Assembly (NCBI GenBank): GCA_014378195.1
Contig: JACMOC010000008.1
Coordinates: 62,001 to 126,000, forward strand
DNA length: 64,000 nucleotides
Direction of reading: 5' to 3'
Source of the DNA: Oligoflexus sp.
Lineage (GTDB): Bacteria > Bdellovibrionota_B > Oligoflexia > Oligoflexales > Oligoflexaceae
The notes under the pieces were generated by a model. The model saw nothing but the letters and a program-made list of their open reading frames with translations. It ran no database searches and had not been told where the DNA came from. This document shows positions 24,708 through 34,700 of the stretch, piece by piece. The position numbers and the translations under genes are program-made. How positions within the stretch are numbered: position 1 is the stretch's first letter; every line of letters starts with the position of its first letter.

Positions 24708-24842
24708 ATGAAATAAATCAGTAAGTTGCAATCCGACTGCGGTCCATCCAGTGGCATAATCATTGGCCCCTAAAAAATACCATTTGCCTAATAAAATCAG
24801 GCTCAAGGCGCAGTGCTTCTTGGCCGATAGGAAGAGGACCGC

Positions 24843-24861
24843 TTTTTTTTTGGGGGGGGGG
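24843..24861 (+). repeat. T9-G10 homopolymer tract before a start codon
   Basis: Nine T followed directly by ten G, ending eight bases before the GTG start of the DUF1592/DUF1588 gene. The G run takes the place of a Shine-Dalgarno sequence. Runs of this length slip during replication in other bacteria and can switch expression on and off. Confidence 0.8.
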
Positions 24862-24869
24862 ACTCGCTC

Positions 24870-26582
24870 GTGGCTGCAAAACGCTCAATTCGAAACCTAA
24901 TTTTACTCTCGACTTTCCTGTCGAGTGTATTTGCGTGTTCGAAGGCTTCGGACCGTTGGCATCCGGAAGGATGCGCCTCGACCTCAAAATCAGCGGCCTG
25001 TAAAACCGCAAAGAGTGGCGGCGTGGGCAACGCCCTGCCGAGAACAGATCCCATAGCGGATACTCTCGACCCGAAAACTGTGGGATACGCACGCCTATGG
25101 CGTTTGACTGTACAGCAGTTTTCCAACACCGTTTCTGCTGCGCTCGGTAAGAGCGTCAACCTCGTTGCGAAGTTCGATCCTGGCTCGCGTCCTGAAGATG
25201 GCTTTGGGATCGACTCTGATAAACTCGGCATCGATTCGATTTATGCCAGCAACCTTGAAACAGTCCTGAGCGAAACACTTGCAGCCTCGAGTGGTGACCT
25301 GGTCAAATCTATGCCTTGTCTCAGCGAACCATCCATCGCGAGCGACTGCCTTGATCGATTTCTTAATGCGATGGCACTCACAAGTTTTCGTCGGCCTTTG
25401 ACCGACGCCGAAACAGTTCGCTATTCCAATCTTTTTGCGGCGATAAAAGTGAATTTTTCAGCCGCGGACTCTCTAGCGGCGGTCGCGGAAGCGATGTTAC
25501 GGTCCCCTTATACTCAATTTCGAAGTGAGCTCGGCACAACCGTAGCCAACAATCCTGCTATCAGCCAACTTTCGCCCTACGAACTTGCCACTCAAATCGC
25601 TTTTGCCTTAACAGGAGCTCCCCCTGACAAAGAGCTCCTTGCTGCTGCCGAGGATGGAACTCTTGCCAAAAAAGAGGGCGTGGAGACTCAGGTTCGTCGC
25701 CTCATGACGAGTGATGGCTTCGTCAACGGTTTCTCTGATTTTGTATTTCGTTGGACTGGAATAACCTGGCTTGATGAAGCGACTAAAGACGCAAAGACCT
25801 ACCCTGGGTACTCAGCGGATAGTCGAACCGCGATGGTTGCTGAATCCAAAGAATTTCTGCGCGATGTTCTCCGCAATAAAAGGGCAAGCTTCAAAAAACT
25901 CATGACGAGCACGGATACTACGATTACGCCACCACTCGCCGCTGTCTATGGAGTCGGCACCTTCACAGGGTCCAAAAAAATCACGGCGAATACCACGGAA
26001 CGCTCGGGCCTGTTTACGCTTCCAGCCGTTATCGCCGCGAACTCGCCAGCTGTCCAGACCGGGCCTGCCCAACGCGGTGTTTTCCTGCTTCGTAAACTCA
26101 TGTGTACCAGTCCACCGCCACCTCCTGCCAATCTCAAAACGGATCTCACGGAGAGTGATCCGACTCTCACTCTACGCGAACGTTTTGCAGTCCATTCTAA
26201 TAACGCCAATTGCTCGTCTTGCCATAAAATGATGGATCCCTTTGGGTTTTCGATGGAAAATTATGATGCAATCGGACGTTTTCGAGATAAGGATAATGGC
26301 AAAACAGTCGACGCTTCGGGCGCCATCACCACCACAGCCAACTCGAACTTCACGTTCAAGTCGGGCGTCGAGCTTCTCAACGACCTGGCTACGAGCAAAG
26401 ATGTGCAAGAATGTTTTGTGCGACAGGTCTTTCGTTATACCTTCGGTCGGGCTGAAACTGACGGTGATACCGCTCTGATCAACGCGTCTTACGCGGCTTT
26501 TGCCAAGTCTGATTTTGATATGAACGAGCTGTTCGCGACCCTTTATACCTCCGATGCGTTTCGCTTCAGAAGAGAGAAATAA
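24870..26582 (+). CDS. DUF1592/DUF1588/DUF1585 lipoprotein
   Basis: This 570-residue exported lipoprotein starts at GTG, with lipobox SSVFAC. The body follows the DUF1592 and DUF1588 order: FRRPLTDAE near residue 170, LSPYELATQIAFALTGAPP, a WTGITWLDE segment, then QRGVFLLRKLMCTSPPPPP. NCSSCHKMMDPFGF follows, a c-type haem-like CxxCH plus DPFG typical of this family, and the C-terminal DUF1585 part (ECFVRQVFRYTFGRAE). Such proteins are common in Planctomycetes and Myxococcota beside DUF1552 proteins; their role is not established. The gene ends 2 bp before the DUF1552 gene, so the two are co-expressed. Confidence 0.85.
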   Translation: MAAKRSIRNLILLSTFLSSVFACSKASDRWHPEGCASTSKSAACKTAKSGGVGNALPRTDPIADTLDPKTVGYARLWRLTVQQFSNTVSAALGKSVNLVAKFDPGSRPEDGFGIDSDKLGIDSIYASNLETVLSETLAASSGDLVKSMPCLSEPSIASDCLDRFLNAMALTSFRRPLTDAETVRYSNLFAAIKVNFSAADSLAAVAEAMLRSPYTQFRSELGTTVANNPAISQLSPYELATQIAFALTGAPPDKELLAAAEDGTLAKKEGVETQVRRLMTSDGFVNGFSDFVFRWTGITWLDEATKDAKTYPGYSADSRTAMVAESKEFLRDVLRNKRASFKKLMTSTDTTITPPLAAVYGVGTFTGSKKITANTTERSGLFTLPAVIAANSPAVQTGPAQRGVFLLRKLMCTSPPPPPANLKTDLTESDPTLTLRERFAVHSNNANCSSCHKMMDPFGFSMENYDAIGRFRDKDNGKTVDASGAITTTANSNFTFKSGVELLNDLATSKDVQECFVRQVFRYTFGRAETDGDTALINASYAAFAKSDFDMNELFATLYTSDAFRFRREK

Positions 26583-26584
26583 AA

Positions 26585-27967
26585 ATGAAAACGAAACCTT
26601 ACAATCGCCGCGATCTCTTTAAAAGCTTTGGCGCAAGCGCCTTGCTGCTGCACCCTATTCTGAGCAGCCGCGAAGGATACGCCGAGAATGCCGTCAAAAA
26701 GCGGTTTTTCACGATGATGACATCGAGTGGTGTTGTGCAATCTAATTTCTGGCCGAAGGGCAATTCCGCATCCTATGATTTCACCGGAACCACTCTGGAA
26801 GTTTTGAGTCCCTTCAAAAGCGATCTGTCCCTAGTCAAAGGCCTTCGCAATGACTATGGCCCATTTGATTCCCACAGTGGGGGCGCCGTTTCTCTCCTTA
26901 CTGGCAATTGGTTGAATACCGATGGCTGTAATAAAGCGTCCTGTGACTTTCATGCCGGTGATACATTTGCAAAAAGTGCATCGATAGACCAGATGATTGC
27001 AAAATATTATAGCGGAAAAACTGCGGTATCCTCACTCGTGCTTGGTCTGTTTCCAACATCAGAACGACCCTCAAAGTATATTTCCTATGACGAAGCAGGC
27101 AAAGTCGTGCCCCTTGCAACCAATCCCTACACTGTATTCAACGCTATTTTTAAAGACATTATTCAAAGCTGCGACAGCTCAAAATTAGATCCGGCCGCAC
27201 TTGCGAAAATAAAAAGCAAACGCAAGAGTATTCTCGACGCTATTAATGCTGACCTCGCCGATGCTGTCAAACAGGTTGGATTGAACGCAGAGGAAAAAGC
27301 TAAACTCGCCTTTTATCAAGATAGCATTCGTCAAATCGAGGCCACGATCGACAGTGCGGCTTCGAGTACGGCGGCGTCCTGCAACGGACTCAAGGCATTC
27401 ACCACGGGACCGCAGATCGCGGTGAAGGCGGAGAACTATGCGGCGATAGCTAAGTTGATGATGGATTTGATCGTGGCGGCTTTTCAATTAGATATCACAC
27501 GGTCTGCGACTCTCGTTTGGTCAGTCGGTGGCGGCAATGGAGTGCCTTCGACCTGGGAGACATTCAACGGTCAACCTATCGTTGAGTCCTACCATGCACT
27601 GACTCATCATCAGGCCGATCCCGTAAATTTTGATCCTAAGCTTAAAATCCTCGATGAATGGCATGCTTCGCAATTTGCCTATTTGATAGGCCAGCTCAAA
27701 GCTTCGAAAGAGGGGAGCTCTACTCTGCTCGATAATTCTTTAGCGCTTTGGACGAGCGAAATCGGCGAGGGCAGCAGCCATACCTCCTTGAATATGCCGT
27801 TTGTTTTGGCCGGAAAAGCTGGTGGAGCGATGAAAACAGGACGGTATCTGCAGCTTCCCCAGACGGAGCACCACGGAGCCCTGGTGTCCATTTTGAATGC
27901 GATGGGATTGGCCACGGTAAAAGGAATCGGGAGATTTCCTTTGGCCGCACCCATACTGCTGACGTGA
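26585..27967 (+). CDS. DUF1552 family exported protein
   Basis: This 460-residue protein begins with a Tat-like signal (NRRDLFKSFGASALLLHP), so it is probably exported folded. The DUF1552 landmarks are present: a TSSGVVQSNFWPKG segment, HSGGAVSLLTG, the SIDQMIAKYY block and a C-terminal WTSEIGEG followed by HTSLNMPFVLAGKAGG. The domain resembles the DUF1501/sulfatase-like fold in general layout, but no enzyme activity is assigned. It follows the DUF1592 lipoprotein by 2 bp, the standard pairing for these two families. Confidence 0.85.
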   Translation: MKTKPYNRRDLFKSFGASALLLHPILSSREGYAENAVKKRFFTMMTSSGVVQSNFWPKGNSASYDFTGTTLEVLSPFKSDLSLVKGLRNDYGPFDSHSGGAVSLLTGNWLNTDGCNKASCDFHAGDTFAKSASIDQMIAKYYSGKTAVSSLVLGLFPTSERPSKYISYDEAGKVVPLATNPYTVFNAIFKDIIQSCDSSKLDPAALAKIKSKRKSILDAINADLADAVKQVGLNAEEKAKLAFYQDSIRQIEATIDSAASSTAASCNGLKAFTTGPQIAVKAENYAAIAKLMMDLIVAAFQLDITRSATLVWSVGGGNGVPSTWETFNGQPIVESYHALTHHQADPVNFDPKLKILDEWHASQFAYLIGQLKASKEGSSTLLDNSLALWTSEIGEGSSHTSLNMPFVLAGKAGGAMKTGRYLQLPQTEHHGALVSILNAMGLATVKGIGRFPLAAPILLT

Positions 27968-27969
27968 CA

Positions 27970-28362
27970 TCAGTGGCTATCAGTCCAACGGGCCACCGCT
28001 TCTTCGAGGCTTTGCACGAGGTGGACCTCAGCTCCGTTTTTGAGTTTGATCGTGACCCTACCGTCCACATCATCAATACCTGCAATGTGATCCGCTGCAA
28101 CGGCTATCGGGCCCCAGCCCTGATCATTCGATTCCACAAAGCGATAAGTGCCGACCGATGGCTTTTTAAAGGCTTTTTGCCACAGATCCAGCGCGTCGTC
28201 GAACGTCATGGCAAGAGTGTGTTTTGCACCGCTCTTTTCGATGACTGAGACCTTCTTCTGACCATCTTTCTCAAGACAGACAAGAACAGTCAGGGCTGAA
28301 GCCTGACGCGCTATCGTGATCGGTTTTTCATCTTTGGTAGCCTTGAACGTGACGATGGACAT
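27970..28362 (-). CDS. Hypothetical protein of 130 residues
   Basis: I do not recognise this protein. The start at 28362 (MSIVTFKATKDE) is preferred because AGGGAGA lies 8 bases upstream; a longer frame to 28491 would run into uppP. The product is soluble, with alternating strands and helices and no signal peptide. It has two similar strand-helix units, one before and one after WGPIAVAADHIAGI, each ending in a helix with a Trp (DDALDLWQKAF and EEAVARWTDSH). It converges with the DUF1552 gene with 2 bp between stops and lies 32 bp downstream of uppP. Confidence 0.7.
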   Translation of the reverse strand: MSIVTFKATKDEKPITIARQASALTVLVCLEKDGQKKVSVIEKSGAKHTLAMTFDDALDLWQKAFKKPSVGTYRFVESNDQGWGPIAVAADHIAGIDDVDGRVTIKLKNGAEVHLVQSLEEAVARWTDSH

Positions 28363-28394
28363 AGCATGGTCTCCCTGCATTTTGATAAAAAGAT

Positions 28395-29249
28395 TCAGAG
28401 CCCGACAACGAAATAGATCACCAATGCGAAAGCCAGTCGATACCAGCCAAAAAGCTCGAGGCCTCTTTTGTTGAGAAACGAAACGAGCCATTTTACAGCA
28501 AAAAAGGCAAAAACAGCCGAGGTAACAAGACCGATAAGCAAAGCGCTTGGACCGATATGATCGATGAGCAGCCGCCCGCTTTTCATGCCTTTATAGGCGG
28601 TCGCTAGCAGAAGCACCGGCAGACCCACGAGGAAAGAAAATTCGGCCGCGATAGGGCGTTTTAATCCTGTGAACATGCCCGACATTATCGTTACCATAGA
28701 TCGTGACGTGCCAGGCCAGAGAGCAAGGCACTGACAGCAGCCGATAAATATTGCCTGTTTCGGGGTGAGTTCGTGCATCCCAACATGGGGTTTGTCCATG
28801 ATGTCCGGTCTACGGGCGTAAAAGCGCTCAAAAAGGATCATCGCCAGACCGCCGACCACGGTTGCTATCAGGACGGGAGCCGTAAACTGAAGATTTTTGA
28901 CAGCGTCCTTCAAAAGAAATCCTACGATCAGCACGGGAAACACCGCAAAACATATATTGATAAAGACCTTGCGGCCATGTTCGGATTTTCCGAATACTCC
29001 CGCGATCAAATCGATGATCGCTTTTTTGTAGAGAAATAAAACGGCGAGGATAGCGCCGGCTTGAATGACGATTTCAAAGGCTTGAATCGCGGCGATCTGG
29101 TCTGCTGTTCGTGACGCGTCCTCACTCAAACCCAAGATCTTGGAGGTCACGACGAGATGGCCAGTGGACGAGATCGGAAGGTATTCGGTAATGCCTTCAA
29201 CGATGCCGAGTATAAACGAATCGAGACCAGATATAACAGGCTGTTCCAT
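28395..29249 (-). CDS. uppP: Undecaprenyl-diphosphatase UppP
   Basis: This 284-residue membrane protein dephosphorylates undecaprenyl pyrophosphate to recycle the lipid carrier for cell-wall synthesis. The two family motifs are clear: GIVEGITEYLPISSTGHLVV near the N-terminus and PGTSRSMVTIMSGM in the middle. About eight hydrophobic helices are present. Length is normal for the BacA/UppP family. AAGGA lies ahead of the ATG. It diverges from a broken TetR gene. Confidence 0.95.
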   Translation of the reverse strand: MEQPVISGLDSFILGIVEGITEYLPISSTGHLVVTSKILGLSEDASRTADQIAAIQAFEIVIQAGAILAVLFLYKKAIIDLIAGVFGKSEHGRKVFINICFAVFPVLIVGFLLKDAVKNLQFTAPVLIATVVGGLAMILFERFYARRPDIMDKPHVGMHELTPKQAIFIGCCQCLALWPGTSRSMVTIMSGMFTGLKRPIAAEFSFLVGLPVLLLATAYKGMKSGRLLIDHIGPSALLIGLVTSAVFAFFAVKWLVSFLNKRGLELFGWYRLAFALVIYFVVGL

Positions 29250-29414
29250 AACACTTCAATCCTTGATCAAGTCAGCAGAAAGTGGTTCCTGGCAGCATAA
29301 CAAAGGCTTATATGATTTGCCAGCTGGGTCAACTCCGCCTTTTTTCTTGCTCCCTACCTCTCGATAGGTTTTGCCTCCTTGGCAATAGGGGCGGTTACGT
29401 ATGAGGAGCGTGCA

Positions 29415-29991
29415 ATGACGGTCGAACTTGGAACCAAACAGAAAGCCATCCGTGAAGGCAATGCTCTCGTGCAGAAGTTCGGTTGCAATGGGTTTAGCTT
29501 TCAGCATATAGCCGATACCCTCGGTATCAAAAAGCCAAGCCTATATGCCCACTTCGAATCCAAGGAAGCGTTCGGTCTTGATATGATCGAATTTTATCGC
29601 CAGTGGCTGGCTGGCAGGCTGGGCCGAATCTGTGAGCGAGCTCGAACCGGAGCTGAAAATAGCGGCCTACTTCGACATGTTTTTCCGTTTTGCAAACAAA
29701 GGCCTTTTGTACTGTCCTATTGCGAGTCTTTCAGCCGAAGTCCATTCTTTGCCACCCAGTATGAAAAAACGTTTGAAGGGCATTCATGAATCCCAGATGA
29801 GTTGGCTCCACAAAACGATAGAACAAGGGCAGGCGAAAGCGGTTTCTCGCAGTGACATCCCACTCGATGATCTAGTCGAATTTATTGTCTCGCTCGGCAT
29901 CGGAAGTCAATTTTTGGCTCGTATATCCAATGACGCCGAGAAGGTGAAGATGCTGAAGAAACATGCTCTGCATTTCTTAAAAACGGCATGA
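29415..29991 (+). pseudogene. Frameshifted TetR-family regulator
   Basis: ATG 29415, behind AGGAG, opens a TetR-type helix-turn-helix: FSFQHIADTLGIKKPSLYAH with FESKEAF after it. Near 29630 the frame is lost: the first frame runs on into non-family sequence to 29789, while a second frame from about 29632 gives the matching C-terminal ligand domain (FFRFANKGLLYCPIASLS through HALHFLKTA). A single indel explains both halves. It could be a real pseudogene or a sequencing error. As read, only the DNA-binding half would be made. Confidence 0.75.
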
Positions 29992-30019
29992 AAAAGGGAC
30001 CTTGCCTCAGCAAGGTCCC
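29991..30019 (-). terminator. Rho-independent terminator of pyk
   Basis: GGGACCTTGC and GCAAGGTCCC form a perfect 10-bp stem with a 4-nt loop. On the minus strand it is followed by TTTTT. It lies 20 bp after the pyk stop and overlaps the end of the broken TetR gene on the other strand. Confidence 0.88.
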
Positions 30020-30039
30020 TAGGAATAAATCGAAAACGA

Positions 30040-31524
30040 TCAAGGGATACGGTTGATTTTGATCATGTTGGTTGGTTTCATCTGATTGATCGGAATACCC
30101 GCCGTTATCACTACCACGTCACCCGACTCCACTATACCCAGTTCTTTCAGAAACTTCGGCAGCTCCTGAACCAGGGAGTCGGCGTTGTAGAACGATTGGT
30201 TATTCACACCTTGAACGCCCCATACGAGCGCCAAACGTCGCGTCACGTCTGGCCGTGGACTGATCGCGATGATGGGAGTGTTCGGGCGCCAACGCGAGAT
30301 GGATTTGGCAATCGCACCGGTCAAAGTCATACAAACAATGGCCTTGGCGTTAAGTGCGTCGGCGGATTCACACGCAGCGACAGCGATCGACTCATGAATC
30401 TCCCAGCTGCCTTCCGTCGTTGACGTATCAGCAATGCTCACAGGCGAAGGACGCTTGAAGGTCCAAGCTTCGACCTGCTCGATGATGGACGCCATGCGTT
30501 TCACGCATTCGATAGGGTAGCGGCCTGAAGCCACTTCGCCCGAAAGCATGAGGCAGTCAGCGCCGTCGAGGACACCATTGGCAACGTCAGCAACTTCGGC
30601 AAGACTGGCGCGAGGGTTGGTGATCATCGACTCGAGCATCTGCGTCGCGATGATCACAGGCTTGCCAGCGCGGGCGGCAGCAGCGATGATGATTTTCTGG
30701 AGATTTGGTACACGTTCTACGTTAGCTTCAACACCAAGGTCACCACGTGCGACCATCAGGGCATCGGCAACAGCAGCGATCGCATCGATATGTTCCAGAG
30801 CCGGAAGCATCTCAATCTTCGCGATGACCGGAACGTCGGAACCCAGCGCTTTGATCATAGCTTTGACTTGCAAAATATCAGCTGGATCCTGAACGAAGGA
30901 AAGGGCCACGTAGTCGACGCGATTGGCGATACCAAATAAAAGGTCTTTGGAATCTTTATCGGTCATCGCAGGAATCGAGAGTTTGGAGTCGGGGAAGTTC
31001 ACGCCTTTGCGGTTTTTGAGAAGGCCGCCTTCAAGGACTGTGACGAGGACAGAATCCTCCTGCACTTCAAGGACTTGCAGGAGAAGGAGTCCATCATCCA
31101 TCATCACGCGCTGACCGGCTTTGACGTCATGGACCAGACCCCGATAGTCGATCGGAATAATCTCGCGAACTTCTTGTTCGACCGCATAACGGAGACGAAG
31201 CACTTCGTTGTTTTTGATTTCCTGAGATCCGCCAATGAGGCGACCGACGCGAATTTTGGGACCCTGTAAGTCCTGGAGGAGCGCAACAGGACGCCCAAGC
31301 TCTGCACTTGCGCGACGAATCGATTCAATATTTTTTGCGTGGGTTTCGTGATCGCCATGCGAGAAGTTGAGACGCGCGACGTTGAGCCCGGCCTCGATCA
31401 GTTGTTTTTGGATTTCGAAGGTGGAAGAGGAAGGCCCGAGTGTGCCGATTATCTTACAGTGGCGGTGCTCAAAAAAACCTCGGTTGGGAACAGCGGCTTC
31501 CGTTGGAGTGGATAAAGTTGGCAT
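30040..31524 (-). CDS. pyk: Pyruvate kinase
   Basis: This 494-residue enzyme converts phosphoenolpyruvate and ADP to pyruvate and ATP. Landmarks in order are CKIIGTLGPSS, LNVARLNFSHGDH, LLQDLQGPKIRVG, the catalytic-Lys segment PVIAKIEMLPAL, ADALMVARGDLGVE and the potassium/allosteric region IIATQMLESM. The C-terminal regulatory domain is complete. ATG 31524 is preferred because AAAGGA precedes it; an ATG nine codons upstream lacks a ribosome site. It diverges from the giant kinase gene. Confidence 0.95.
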   Translation of the reverse strand: MPTLSTPTEAAVPNRGFFEHRHCKIIGTLGPSSSTFEIQKQLIEAGLNVARLNFSHGDHETHAKNIESIRRASAELGRPVALLQDLQGPKIRVGRLIGGSQEIKNNEVLRLRYAVEQEVREIIPIDYRGLVHDVKAGQRVMMDDGLLLLQVLEVQEDSVLVTVLEGGLLKNRKGVNFPDSKLSIPAMTDKDSKDLLFGIANRVDYVALSFVQDPADILQVKAMIKALGSDVPVIAKIEMLPALEHIDAIAAVADALMVARGDLGVEANVERVPNLQKIIIAAAARAGKPVIIATQMLESMITNPRASLAEVADVANGVLDGADCLMLSGEVASGRYPIECVKRMASIIEQVEAWTFKRPSPVSIADTSTTEGSWEIHESIAVAACESADALNAKAIVCMTLTGAIAKSISRWRPNTPIIAISPRPDVTRRLALVWGVQGVNNQSFYNADSLVQELPKFLKELGIVESGDVVVITAGIPINQMKPTNMIKINRIP

Positions 31525-31730
31525 ACGAGTTCCTTTTGAAACATCTGACATTTGGTAAAAATGACAAATGGAGCTTACAATCGTTATCCCTTTTTAACAG
31601 CATTTCACTTGGACCTTAAGAACTTTGTCAGAATTTCCGAAAAACATCCCAGAGTCTCTCGCCGTTAGGGCTGTTCTTGGGAGATTTACGAAAAACGCGA
31701 AAGAGTTGTTTCGCTTAAGGGGTTCCACGA

Positions 31731-34700
31731 GTGTCACGGCAGAATCTATTTGCTGGGAAAAACATCGCAGACCGTTATTGCATCACCGGCGAGATCGGTG
31801 GAGGCGGTATGGGACGGGTATATTCTGCGATTCCTTTCTCAGATCCGTCGCAGACCGTGGCTATCAAAGTCATTGAGCGTACAAACATCGATTATGAAGA
31901 CGTTTTGCGTTTCCAAAAGGAAGCGGCCCTCATGAGCCGCCTCCGTCATCCTAATATCATCGCATTCCACGAATTGGGTCTTTATCGTCCCGAAGGTCCT
32001 GACGGCACAACGATCGTCGGTGGTTATTACATAGTCATGGAAGTGGCGCAGGGCCATGATCTCAAGGAGTCGCTCGTTAAGGGCGGCCGAAAACGTCTTG
32101 ATTTCTTTTTTGAGCTGGGTCTCCAGGTATCCGCGGCGCTTGAATATACACATGCCAAAAATATTGTTCACCGCGATATCAAACCGCAGAATATCATCAT
32201 CGAACGCTCCAACGATTCCGAGGCGGGCCTGCTCGTCAAAGTTCTCGACTTTGGCATCGCACGTCTGGGTGACCTCGACCTTTATTCTGACGAAGGCGCG
32301 GGTTCGGATGTCGCCGGAACGCCTCTTTATATGGCACCTGAAAACTCCAAATATCTCGATGCGCCTATCGATCATCGACTCGATCTCTATTCACTCGGTT
32401 GCATGCTTTACGAAGTGCTTGCGGGCAAACCGCCCTTCAACGGTGCAACGCGCGATAAACTCGCCCGGGAACACGCCCATGCAACCCCCGAATCGCTGAC
32501 GATGATCCGCCCCGACATCCCTGAAGTGGTGAACGATATCGTCATGAAATTGATGGAGAAACATCCAAAAGACCGCTACCAGACGGCGTTTGGGCTCCAC
32601 GTGGATCTTCAGCGTGTGAAAAAGATGATGCAGACAGGACGCAAAAGCGCTCAGCGTTTTATCCTGGCTCGTTATGATCGTTTGAATATTTTGCCTTCGT
32701 CGGTTCCTATGGTCGGCCGCCAGGAGGATTTTGATACTCTGGTGAGTAACTACAGCGCTATCGCTAAAGACACCGGCCGGAGTCGGCTCGTTGTGGTTCG
32801 CGGTGCGGGCGGAACGGGTAAAACTCGGCTCATGAAGGAGTTTCGGGGCTATCTCGCAAAAAACAAAATTCGCTATATCTCGACGAGTTTTTCCCGGCAC
32901 GAGAACAACTTGCCATTTAATGCTCTCGCCAACGGGTTTAACGAATACCTCGTTCACGTGCAAAAGACCCAGCAGTTCGAAGCGGAAGAGATTCGCCGTA
33001 AGGTAAAAACACTCCTCGGACCTACGGGCAAAATGCTCGCCTCCGTGGTTCAGGGTCTTAAGCCGTATCTCCTTGAAGATACCAGTGATTTGCCGCAGAT
33101 AAGCAGTGAGCTGGATCTGGAAAAGGAAGGCGATTTCGCTGACTTTGCCAAGGCTTTTTCGGACTTCACGCGCTGCCTCGCCAATGAATCTGAGCCCGTG
33201 GTGTTTTTCTTTGACGACATGCATTGGGCCGACGACAAAAGCCTCGACCTGATCGATCGCTTTTTGTCCTATAACAATTCACAGCGTTTTCTTCTCATCA
33301 TTTCCTACAGAACCGTTGGAGTGCAGCAGGGACGAGCGTTTCAGAACTTCCTGACGAAGTTTGCGAAGCTCCGCCGCCGCTATCAGGAAATTGATATGGG
33401 GCCGCTTGGCGACGCATCCATTGGTGAGTTGAGCCGCAGTATACTCGGTTTGAATAAAAGCCCAGACAAAAACTTTCTGCAGTACCTGTCCGACAAAACT
33501 CTCGGCAACCCGCACTATCTGCTCGAGTTGCATAGAAGCCTTGTTTTCCAGGAGATGTTGAGTCTTGACGATCAAGGACGATGGCGAATCGAGCTCGACG
33601 AAATCAATCGCTCGGACGTCATCTCCAGTTCGATCGACCTGCAGTTGAACCGCCTCAGCGAAATGCCTGAGGACGACAGACGTATCCTTGAGATAGCAGC
33701 TATCATCGGTACGCAATTTACCTCCGATATCCTCCAGGCTCTGCCGGATTCCGAGCCTCAGCGTATCGCGGACGTGCTGCAACGAGCGATGGGCTCAGGC
33801 CTCCTCATCATGACCGCAGACCGCGGGCCGACACCGACTGCACTTTCAGGCCGAACCTATGCCTTTATGCATCGCAGCATTCGTGAGGCCCTCGTCGATA
33901 GCATGGCGGATGGCCTCCAGTGCGAAGTGCATCGCCTCGTGGGTATGCGCCTTGAAAACGTCACCGAGAAAAACCGCGCGCAAAATATTTTCAGCCTCGC
34001 GCATCATTATTTCCATGCGTGTCAGGGCCCTGCGGACTGTGATCCTTTGGTGATAGCCAAAGCGATCGAATTCAACATGAAAGCCGGGTTGAAGGCGCTT
34101 GAGATCGACTCGAAGCTCACCGCGCAGCGTTATCTTGAAAACGCGCGATCGATGTTACCCCTGCTCAAAACACCAACTGCGGAAGTTTTGTCCCAGCAAA
34201 AACGCGTTTATCATGCCTTGGCCGATATTCATTTTGCGCAGAGGGAATACAACGAGGCGGCCAAGCTTTATTATGATCTTCGGAAGATGAAGCTGAGTAG
34301 CAACGAATACGCTTTCGTCGCCTATAAACTGACACATCTGACTCTCGTCAGCGGGAACGTTGGCGCTACTCTCAGAGAATTGACACAGAGCTTCAATGCG
34401 CTTCGTTTTCCGGCGATTCAGATCAACTGGAAGATGCATCTGCGCTTCGCCTGGCAGATCATCATCAGCATCATCATGCCTGTGCCCCGTTCAATGCCGG
34501 CGCGCGCTTTGCAGAATTCCAATCCAGGCAACAAAAGCTTCCACCCTCTGTCGCTTTATCTCATTGGGCAATATGCTGGTCTCGCTTATGATAAGCGCAT
34601 AGCGCTGGCTTATCATTCCGAGCTTCTCGACCAAAGTGTGCGTCAGAGTCTTCCCGAGGATATCGTCTTACGCCTCGTTGCCGACCACGCGATCATATTG

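Noticed and set aside
24760..25231. Minus-strand frames crossing the homopolymer tract
   Set aside because: They are antisense to the DUF1592/DUF1588 gene and contain only poly-Pro and poly-Lys from the G and T runs.
27748..28248. Plus-strand frame of 166 codons across the DUF1552 end and the next gene
   Set aside because: It overlaps two better supported genes and has no family features.
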